From: Solirubrobacterales bacterium
Lineage (GTDB): Bacteria; Actinomycetota; Thermoleophilia; Solirubrobacterales; Solirubrobacteraceae
DNA: 5,259 nucleotides
Direction: 5' to 3'
NCBI GenBank assembly: GCA_025963955.1
Contig: JAOPZU010000341.1
Span: 1-5,259 of the forward strand
Both the position numbers and the translations under genes were made by a program. This document shows positions 1-5,259 of this stretch, in pieces; the stretch's first letter is position 1; each line of letters begins with the position of its first letter. The notes below the pieces were generated by a model, which saw nothing but the letters and a program-made list of their open reading frames with translations, did no database searches and had not been told where the DNA came from.

Positions 1-2405
1 TGCAGCTGCGCAGCACCGGCGGGCCCGCCGGCCCCCGCGCGGCGTTCGGCCCGGCCACGACGATCGCCACCGGCGACGGCAACGGCCAGCTCGCGCTGGG
101 TGCGGCGGGCGACGGCGGCGGTTTCGCGATCTACAACCACACGGGCGGGATCAACGGCGAGGGACAGCTCTTCGCCGGCGCGTTCGGGACGGCCGCGGCC
201 ACGGGCGACCCGGGCATCGCCGGCGTCCCGGCCGGCGTCACCGCCGGCGGCGCCGGGACGAACGGGAGCTGCCAGCAGCTCGGGTTCGGGAGCTTCACCA
301 TCGACGCCGCCGGCTGCATCCTCAAGGGCAAGGGCGCCGACGCGCAGAACTACGTCGCCAGCACCGAGATCAACCTCTGGGGCCTGCGGATCGTCCCGGA
401 CGCGGGCGTCAAGATCATCATCAACCCGAAGACGTTCGAGCTGAACACGACCGGCGGCGTGCGGGTCATCGTCAGCGCCCCGGCGCCCGTCGGGGACGTC
501 GTGCTCTACCACGGGGTCCTCAAGCGCGACCTGCGCGCTGTGCTGCCGGGGACGACGCTCTTCGAGTTCCCGTCCGGGGACTTCAAGGCCGACCTGCTCG
601 GCTTCGACATCAGCGCCGACATCAAGGTGCGCCTGGAGAAGGACGGCGTCCACATCCCGGTGGACCTCCGGCTGCCGCCCGCCTTCGGCAACTTCACCGG
701 TCACGCCGAGCTCGTGGCCGACCGCACCACCGGGCTCCACGTCGACAGCCTCCACATCCACCTGGGACCCATCCCCCTGGGGGCGCTCGTGATCGACAGC
801 GTCGACATCGACTACCGCAGCGCCGGGGACGTGTGGACCGGCGCGGGGACCATGACCGTCCCGGCCGGGGGCCGGCTGGACATCATGGCCCGCTTCGCGA
901 TGGGCGACTTCGAGCAGGCGACGTTCACCTTCAAGCCCGGCACGCCGATCCCGATCGGCCCGTTCGTCTACCTGCTGGACTTCGGCGGCGGGTTCGCGGT
1001 CAAGCCGGCGGTGAGCATCAACGCGAACGCCACGCTCGGCGTCGGCGCGGCGGTGAACGGGGAGTCCCCGGTGAAGGTCCACGGCGACTTCACGATGACC
1101 TTCCCGAAGGCGGGTCCCGCGGACTTCCGCCTCAAGGGGAGCGTCGCCCTGTTCTTCCTCCAGGTCGGCGACGGGTCCCTGGACTTCCAGAGCGACGGGT
1201 ACGCCGCGTTCCGAGGGCACACGGGGGTGAGCGTCGGTCCGCTGAGCGTGAACGCCGACGTCGACGGCTTCGTCGACAAGCCGACCGGGAAGTACGGTGC
1301 GAGCCTCGCGGGCACGGTCGCGCTGTGCGTGAAGGTCCCGGCGAAGGTCTGCGTGCAGGCGGGCGCCGACGCCGCCGTGTCGAGCCTCGGCTTCGCCGCG
1401 TGCGGGCACGCGAGCGTCCTCGGCCTGGGCATCGTCGACGTCGGGCTCAGCTACCCGTGGGCGGACTGGCACCCGGCCTACCTCGTGGAGCCGCCCCTGT
1501 TCCTCGTCTCGCTCGTCGAGCACCTGGGCCCGTGCCACGTGGACCGCTTCCGGCTCCCGCCGCCGCGGGCGCGGGCCGCCCAGGCCGGAGGTGGCACGCC
1601 GGTCACGGTCGCCGGCGGGCTGCCGACCGAGACGATCCTGCTCAAGGGCGCCGGCGGCGCCCCCCGCGTCAGCGTCACCGGGCCGGCCGGCCAGGTCCTC
1701 AGCTCGGACGGGCCGAGCGCGGCGGGGTACGTCATGGAGGCGGACGGCGTCGACGCGGCGTACGTCGTGCTCCGCCGCCCGGCGGCGGGCACGTGGACCG
1801 TGACGACGCTGCCGGGCTCGCCGGCGATCGGCGCGCTGCTGACGGCCGACGGCTACACGCCGGCGTCCGTGACGGCGACCCTCGGAGGGCACGGCCGGGC
1901 CCGGACGGTCGGCTACCGCATCGGGCACCTCGGGCACGACCAGCGCGTGAGCTTCGTCGAGCGAGGAGCCTTCGGCACGCACGTCCTGGGCACCACGACC
2001 CGGCCCGCGGGAACGCTCCGCTTCCGGCCGGCCGACGCGCGCGGCGGCCCTCGGACGGTGACCGCGGTGGTGGAGCACGACGGCATCGCCACGGACACGA
2101 CGAGCGTCGGCACGTACGTCGCGCCTGGCCCCGTCGTCCCCGGGACCGTGCGCGGCCTGCGGACCCGTCGCACCGGGACGACGCTCACCGTCACGTGGGC
2201 GCCGCTCGCCGGCGCGGCGCGGTACGCCGTCACGTTGCGCGGCGCTCGCGGCACCCGCCTTGGGCAGCTCGTCGCCGCGCCGGGCCGCCGGGCCCGGTTC
2301 GCCGCGGTCCGCCGCGACGAGCGGGTGACCGTCCAGGTGCGGGCCCTGTCGGCCGCGCTGCGCTCCGGACCGGCGTCCACCGTCCTCGCCGGGCCGGGGC
2401 GCTAG
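1..2405 (+). CDS. Large beta-rich, probably secreted protein with C-terminal fibronectin type III-like domain (5' partial)
   Basis: The frame is open from base 3 to the TAG at 2403-2405, giving 800 visible residues. An internal GTG at 459 (Val153) is not a credible start, because the same frame continues upstream with matching codon use. Residues 1-110 are Gly/Ala-rich with two Cys (90, 105). Residues about 120-510 are a long run of alternating hydrophobic/polar strands, with Cys at 442, 450, 467 and 511. A Pro/Arg/Ala linker follows (about 514-530), then an Ig/pre-peptidase-like beta domain ending in GTWTVTT (596-602), a second beta domain (about 620-710) and an Fn3-like domain (about 713-795; Trp732 and Tyr741 at the conserved core positions). 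Six Cys in total would fit disulfides outside the cell. There is no catalytic motif, C-terminal membrane helix or LPxTG sorting signal; a signal peptide would lie upstream of the window. From memory it resembles large exported proteins of Solirubrobacterales. Function is unknown; a surface or matrix role is only a guess. Confidence 0.85.
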   Translation, partial: QLRSTGGPAGPRAAFGPATTIATGDGNGQLALGAAGDGGGFAIYNHTGGINGEGQLFAGAFGTAAATGDPGIAGVPAGVTAGGAGTNGSCQQLGFGSFTIDAAGCILKGKGADAQNYVASTEINLWGLRIVPDAGVKIIINPKTFELNTTGGVRVIVSAPAPVGDVVLYHGVLKRDLRAVLPGTTLFEFPSGDFKADLLGFDISADIKVRLEKDGVHIPVDLRLPPAFGNFTGHAELVADRTTGLHVDSLHIHLGPIPLGALVIDSVDIDYRSAGDVWTGAGTMTVPAGGRLDIMARFAMGDFEQATFTFKPGTPIPIGPFVYLLDFGGGFAVKPAVSINANATLGVGAAVNGESPVKVHGDFTMTFPKAGPADFRLKGSVALFFLQVGDGSLDFQSDGYAAFRGHTGVSVGPLSVNADVDGFVDKPTGKYGASLAGTVALCVKVPAKVCVQAGADAAVSSLGFAACGHASVLGLGIVDVGLSYPWADWHPAYLVEPPLFLVSLVEHLGPCHVDRFRLPPPRARAAQAGGGTPVTVAGGLPTETILLKGAGGAPRVSVTGPAGQVLSSDGPSAAGYVMEADGVDAAYVVLRRPAAGTWTVTTLPGSPAIGALLTADGYTPASVTATLGGHGRARTVGYRIGHLGHDQRVSFVERGAFGTHVLGTTTRPAGTLRFRPADARGGPRTVTAVVEHDGIATDTTSVGTYVAPGPVVPGTVRGLRTRRTGTTLTVTWAPLAGAARYAVTLRGARGTRLGQLVAAPGRRARFAAVRRDERVTVQVRALSAALRSGPASTVLAGPGR

Positions 2406-2452
2406 CACCCCTGCCGAGCGTTGACGAGCGCCGGCGCCTCATCGCCCCGGAA

Positions 2453-2458
2453 TAGACT
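2453..2458 (+). promoter_or_regulatory. Weak candidate -10 element for the chemotaxis operon
   Basis: TAGACT matches four of six positions of the TATAAT consensus and sits in the least GC-rich patch of the gap (AATAGACT). It would place a transcript start near 2464, about 20 nt before the preferred ATG and just ahead of the Shine-Dalgarno sequence. The nearest -35-like hexamer, TTGACG at 2421-2426, is 26 nt away, too far for a standard sigma-70 pair. No FliA-type or sigma-54-type motif is visible. This is speculative. Confidence 0.2.
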
Positions 2459-2472
2459 CGCGCCACATGCGC

Positions 2473-2478
2473 GAGGAG
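2473..2478 (+). promoter_or_regulatory. Shine-Dalgarno sequence that decides the receptor start
   Basis: GAGGAG ends 6 nt before the ATG at 2485, an ideal spacing. The other in-frame ATG, at 2467, has no purine-rich sequence at a suitable distance upstream and would place this motif inside the coding region. The motif therefore favours translation from 2485. Confidence 0.75.
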
Positions 2479-2484
2479 CCCGAC

Positions 2485-4329
2485 ATGACCGCAGCGGACA
2501 AGGGGCGACTACGCAACCGCTTCAGCACGCGGCTCATCGCCGGCATCGTGCTCGCGTTCGTGCCGCTGACCGCGGTCCTGGCGGTGGTGCTGGTGACGAG
2601 CGCGAGCCGGAGTCTGGACGGTGCCGCGCGCGCCGGACTGCGGAACGCGGCCGTGCAGCTCGCAGCCCGGGTGGACGTCCGCTTCCAGGAGCGCCGCTCG
2701 GACCTGAACGCGGTCGCCGCGGCCCTGCGGGACCGGCGCGACCTCACGAGCCGCCCGGCGCAGGACGCGCTCATCGCCGGGACGCGGGCCTTCGAGAGCG
2801 CCCAGGTGGTCGACCGGCGCGGGAGGGTCGTGGCGCGAACCGGCCCCGGCCCGTCGCTCGCCGACCCGTCCGCGGACTGGTTCCTCGCCACGCTGCAGGG
2901 CGGGCAGCGGATCGTGCCGCCCTTCGCCGCCGACGGCACGGTGCGCACGCTGCTGAGCGCCCCGGTGCTGAACCGCCGTGGCGACGTGGTGGCGGTGCTC
3001 ATCGGCGACCTGGCCGAGACCGGCTTCGCCGAGTTCGTCGCGATCTTCCGGCAGGGGCGGACGGGGGAGGCGGTCATCCGCGACGGGACCGGACGGCTCA
3101 TCTGGCGCACCGGGCTCGGGCTGCCGCGTACCCCGCGGGAGCTGGCGCGGGAGTCCCCGCTGCGCGACCGCTCGACGCGCGGCGCGGTCGGCATGGCGCT
3201 GGCCGGGCAGACCGGCACGACGAAGTTCGTGTCCTCCACGGGTAAGGAGGCGGTCGGCGGCTTCGCGCCCGCGAAGGTCCCCGGCTGGAGCGTCGACGTG
3301 CGCCAGGACACCTCGGAGGCCTTTCGGCCGATTCGCCACCAGCGCAACCTGGCGCTCATCATCGGCATCGTCGGCTCCCTGCTCGTGACCCTCTTCGCCG
3401 TGCTGTTCGCCCGGGCCACCGTCCGCCCGATCGCCCGCCTGGCGGCACAGGCCCGGCGCGTGGCCGACGGCGACCTCACGGTTCGAGTCACCCCGGCGGG
3501 GTCGGCCGAGGCCCAGGACCTCGGGCGGTCCTTCAACACGATGGTCGAGAGCCTCGGCGCGCTGGCGACGCGGCTTCGCGGGGCGGGGGCGGATCTGGCC
3601 AGTGCCGCGCAGGAGCTCTCCTCGACCGCCCAGGAGATGGCGAGCACGACGAACGACCAGTCGGCCGCCGCGCAGCAGACCTCGAGCACGATGCAGGAAC
3701 TCGCCACGACCATCGCCGCGATCGCCGAGTCGATGGAAGGCGTCGAGCGCCGCGCCGACGGCACGCGTACCGCGCTCATCGACGCCGACGGTGACATCGG
3801 GGCCTCCAGCGAGCGGACGCTGGCGCTCGCGGCGCGCGCGGGGGAGATCGGCTCGGTGCTCGTGCTCATCGACGAGATCGCCGACCGGACGAACCTGCTC
3901 GCGCTGAACGCGGCGATCGAGGCGGCCCGGGCGGGGGAGGCCGGCGCCGGCTTCTCCGTCGTGGCGGACGAGGTCCGCCGCCTGGCGGAGCGCAGCAAGG
4001 CCGAGGCGGGCAAGATCAAGGAGATCGTCACCGCCACCCAGCAGGAGACGAACGCCACCGTCATGGCGATGGAGAGCGGCTCCAAGCAGATGCGCCGCGG
4101 CCTCAACCTGATGGACGAGGTCGCCGACGCCGTCTCGCAGGTCCGTTACACGACCGACGAGCAGCGGATCGCGTCCGACCAGGTGGTGACCGCGATGGGT
4201 TCGGTCAGCGCGACGAGTCGCCAGTCCGCCGCCGCCGCGCAGCAGCTGGCTGGCTCCGCCGAGCAGATCGCGCGCCTCGCGGCCGAGCTCGACGCCGCCG
4301 CGGGGAGCTTCCGGGTCCGTGACGCCTGA
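2485..4329 (+). CDS. Methyl-accepting chemotaxis protein, dCache-HAMP-MCP signal type
   Basis: A 614-residue inner-membrane chemoreceptor. It has a short basic N-terminus, TM1 (about 17-38), an extracytoplasmic dCache-like sensor (about 40-285), TM2 (about 289-309), HAMP (about 310-362, with VRPI and ADGDLTVRV) and a cytoplasmic signalling hairpin to the C-terminus. Sensor hallmarks are DWF at 131-133, [19 protein letters not shown] at 158-176 and PGWSVDVRQ at 266-274. The hairpin tip carries [17 protein letters not shown] (469-485) and [14 protein letters not shown] (491-504), the CheW/CheA contact region. Heptad-spaced Q/E pairs fit methylation sites at 376-377, 383-384, 397-398 and 404-405, plus a near match at 586-587. 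There is no C-terminal NWETF-type tether for CheR/CheB. The start at 2485 is chosen for its Shine-Dalgarno sequence; an ATG at 2467 would add six residues. It is the first gene of an operon with cheW and cheA, so those are its likely partners. The ligand cannot be predicted. Confidence 0.95.
   Translation: MTAADKGRLRNRFSTRLIAGIVLAFVPLTAVLAVVLVTSASRSLDGAARAGLRNAAVQLAARVDVRFQERRSDLNAVAAALRDRRDLTSRPAQDALIAGTRAFESAQVVDRRGRVVARTGPGPSLADPSADWFLATLQGGQRIVPPFAADGTVRTLLSAPVLNRRGDVVAVLIGDLAETGFAEFVAIFRQGRTGEAVIRDGTGRLIWRTGLGLPRTPRELARESPLRDRSTRGAVGMALAGQTGTTKFVSSTGKEAVGGFAPAKVPGWSVDVRQDTSEAFRPIRHQRNLALIIGIVGSLLVTLFAVLFARATVRPIARLAAQARRVADGDLTVRVTPAGSAEAQDLGRSFNTMVESLGALATRLRGAGADLASAAQELSSTAQEMASTTNDQSAAAQQTSSTMQELATTIAAIAESMEGVERRADGTRTALIDADGDIGASSERTLALAARAGEIGSVLVLIDEIADRTNLLALNAAIEAARAGEAGAGFSVVADEVRRLAERSKAEAGKIKEIVTATQQETNATVMAMESGSKQMRRGLNLMDEVADAVSQVRYTTDEQRIASDQVVTAMGSVSATSRQSAAAAQQLAGSAEQIARLAAELDAAAGSFRVRDA
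4302..4307 (+). promoter_or_regulatory. Possible Shine-Dalgarno sequence for cheW
   Basis: GGGGAG lies inside the 3' end of the receptor gene, 11 nt before the GTG at 4319. The spacing is somewhat long, so cheW probably relies partly on translational coupling with the overlapping receptor stop codon. Confidence 0.35.
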
Positions 4330-4774
4330 GGACCACCCCCCGAGCGCCGATGAGGAGGGCCAGGCCGCCACGGGCGACCGCGCCCTCCTGCTGGCGGCAC
4401 GAGCCGACTGGCTGGCGGTCCCGCTGGCCGTCGTGCGCGTGGTCCTCGAGCGCCCGGCGATCACCCGCGTGCCCGAGGGCCCCGCGGCGCTGGTGGGCGT
4501 GGTGAACGTCCGCGGCGAGGTCGTGCCGGTGATCGACACCGCGCTCGTCCTCGGCCTCGGTGATCCCCTCGCCCCTGAGGTGGTGGCGGTGCTCGACAGC
4601 GGCCGCGGCCCCGTCGGGCTGACCGCGACCGCGGTCCGCAGCGACCCGCTCCAGGAGGACCTCGGGCCGTCGGACCTGCCGCTGGCCACCGGCCGCCGCC
4701 GGGCCGGACCGGACGTCGCGACGGTGCTGGACGTCGAGGCGCTGGTGGCCACCGTCGCAGGCGCCCGCGCGTGA
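4319..4774 (+). CDS. cheW: CheW-family chemotaxis coupling protein
   Basis: A 151-residue soluble adaptor expected to link the receptor hairpin tip to the CheA P5 domain in the chemosensory array. After an acidic 20-residue tail, the CheW fold begins at about 21. The diagnostic segment is [20 protein letters not shown] (48-67), followed by VVPVID (68-73); Arg65 occupies the conserved arginine of the N-[LV]-R-G motif. The terminal [14 protein letters not shown] (133-146) matches the last CheW strand and helix. Length is normal for the family. The GTG start at 4319 is the only upstream start codon that keeps the whole domain; the next in-frame GTG codons are inside it. It overlaps the receptor gene by 11 nt and cheA by 4 nt. 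The second half is divergent: where CheW proteins usually have a G-L-x-V-D-x-V motif it has GLTATAV (100-106), and the segment before the last strand is short and Arg-rich. It is almost certainly a CheW-type protein, though perhaps a specialised one. Confidence 0.92.
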   Translation: MTPEDHPPSADEEGQAATGDRALLLAARADWLAVPLAVVRVVLERPAITRVPEGPAALVGVVNVRGEVVPVIDTALVLGLGDPLAPEVVAVLDSGRGPVGLTATAVRSDPLQEDLGPSDLPLATGRRRAGPDVATVLDVEALVATVAGARA

Positions 4775-5259
4775 ACGACGCGGAACTGCGCGCGGTGTTC
4801 GCGCAGGAGGCCGACATGCTCCTGGCCCAGCTCTCCGCGGGGGCGCTGGAGCTGGAGAGCGGGACCGCGGACGCCGCGTCCGTGGACAGCCTGTTCCGCG
4901 CCGCGCACACGCTGAAGGGCTCGGCCGCCCTCGTGCGCCTGCACGAGGTCAGCACGGTCACCCACGCGCTGGAGGACCTCCTGGAGGGGCTGCGCTCGCA
5001 GGCGCTGACGGCGACGCCGCCGGTGGTCGACGTGATCCTCGACACCGTCGACGCCCTGCGCGAGGCGATCCCGCGGCTGCTGGCGGGCGAGCCCGTCGGG
5101 GTGGTCGACCCCGAGCTGGTGCGCCGGCTCACCGAGGCCGTGGCGCCCGAGGACCGGCCCGGCACCCCGGCGGCACCGCGTCCGTCCGCCGCCCCCGCGC
5201 CACCGCCGGCCGCGCCGTCACCGCCACCCTCCGCCGGGGAGAGCGTGAGCGTCCCGCTC
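4771..5259 (+). CDS. cheA: Chemotaxis histidine kinase CheA, N-terminal part (3' partial)
   Basis: The visible 163 residues contain a P1 histidine phosphotransfer domain (about 1-105, with further helical sequence to about 125). The motif AAHTLKGSA (44-52) holds the phospho-accepting His46, and the first helix has the usual acidic pattern FAQEADMLLAQL (10-21). A Pro/Ala-rich linker covers about 128-156, and the window ends in ESVSVPL, which looks like the start of the dimerisation region. If so, there is no P2 response-regulator docking domain between P1 and P3. The kinase and CheW-like P5 domains lie beyond the window. GTG 4771 overlaps the cheW stop as GTGA, a typical coupling junction, and no strong separate Shine-Dalgarno sequence is seen. 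A later GTG (residue 9) or ATG (residue 16) would cut into helix 1 of P1. The role is kinase of the receptor-CheW-CheA signalling complex. A stand-alone HPt protein is unlikely because the frame stays open past the linker. Confidence 0.92.
   Translation, partial: MNDAELRAVFAQEADMLLAQLSAGALELESGTADAASVDSLFRAAHTLKGSAALVRLHEVSTVTHALEDLLEGLRSQALTATPPVVDVILDTVDALREAIPRLLAGEPVGVVDPELVRRLTEAVAPEDRPGTPAAPRPSAAPAPPPAAPSPPPSAGESVSVPL

Larger units (their letters stand above)
2406..2484 (+). other. Intergenic gap between secreted-protein gene and chemotaxis operon
   Basis: This is the only gap between genes in the window (79 nt to the preferred receptor start). It contains a 10-bp perfect palindrome at 2428-2437 with no loop, a TTGACG hexamer at 2421-2426, a TAGACT hexamer at 2453-2458 and a Shine-Dalgarno sequence at 2473-2478. 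There is no hairpin followed by a T-run, so no intrinsic terminator can be called for the upstream gene. Confidence 0.7.

Noticed and set aside
100..444. 114-residue + strand frame near the left edge
   Set aside because: Ser/Arg/Ala-rich out-of-frame reading of the secreted-protein gene, which is open throughout this stretch.
2428..2437. 10-bp perfect palindrome GCGCCGGCGC as terminator or operator
   Set aside because: It has no loop and no T-run, and short GC palindromes are common in such DNA. There is no evidence for a regulator binding it.
833..2455. 540-residue + strand frame overlapping the secreted-protein gene
   Set aside because: Arg/Gly/Pro-rich sequence without domain signals, in the wrong frame relative to a gene with clear beta-domain and Fn3-like sequence.
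2421..2458. TTGACG and TAGACT as a sigma-70 promoter pair
   Set aside because: The 26-nt spacer is too long for a -35/-10 pair; only the -10-like element is kept, at low confidence.
3781..3816. EF-hand calcium site at DADGDIG in the receptor
   Set aside because: The order of residues does not satisfy the EF-hand loop: position 6 is Ile instead of Gly, and position 12 is Arg instead of Glu/Asp.
2439..4106. 555-residue open frame on the - strand opposite the receptor
   Set aside because: Low-complexity Ser/Arg/Ala sequence with no recognisable motif; a shadow of the receptor gene.
2509..4965. 818-residue open frame on the - strand opposite the receptor, cheW and cheA
   Set aside because: It is rich in Arg, Ala, Gly and Pro with no domain, and runs opposite three well-supported genes. 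Such long antisense frames are expected at this GC content.
4461..5165. 234-residue - strand frame opposite cheW and cheA
   Set aside because: Low-complexity Arg/Ser/Pro sequence with no domain; opposite two recognised genes.
1..5259. CRISPR arrays, tRNA or rRNA genes, insertion sequences, attachment sites
   Set aside because: No direct-repeat array, RNA gene signature, transposase or terminal inverted repeats were seen; nearly all bases are protein-coding.

Overview
This is a very GC-rich window (roughly 70% G+C or more by eye, with codon third positions almost all G or C). All genes lie on the + strand. Base composition, frequent GTG starts and the style of the secreted protein suggest a high-GC actinobacterium, most likely Thermoleophilia (Solirubrobacter, Conexibacter or Patulibacter-like). 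That placement is an inference from composition and remembered family resemblance, not from a marker gene.

Layout: (1) Bases 1-2405 are the 3' part of a long gene for a beta-rich, probably secreted multidomain protein that ends in a fibronectin type III-like domain. Its start lies outside the window. (2) Bases 2406-2484 are a short intergenic gap with a good Shine-Dalgarno sequence and only weak promoter candidates. (3) Bases 2485-4329 encode a complete transmembrane methyl-accepting chemotaxis protein: TM1, periplasmic/extracytoplasmic dCache-like sensor, TM2, HAMP, signalling hairpin. (4) Bases 4319-4774 encode a CheW coupling protein, overlapping the receptor gene by 11 nt. (5) Bases 4771-5259 encode the N-terminus of a CheA histidine kinase (phosphotransfer domain plus Pro/Ala linker), overlapping cheW by 4 nt (GTGA) and cut by the window edge.

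Genes 3-5 form one compact receptor-adaptor-kinase operon. The receptor senses an extracellular ligand and signals across the membrane through HAMP. Its hairpin tip binds CheW and CheA, and CheA autophosphorylates on His46 of its P1 domain and passes the phosphate to a response regulator not seen here. The upstream secreted protein is separated by a gap, and nothing in the sequence ties it functionally to chemotaxis.

The chemotaxis genes belong to known families, and I do not see an undescribed system in the window. The points most worth checking are the lineage-restricted-looking secreted protein, the rearranged methylation sites and acidic Gly-rich stretch in the receptor hairpin, and the divergent second half of CheW.
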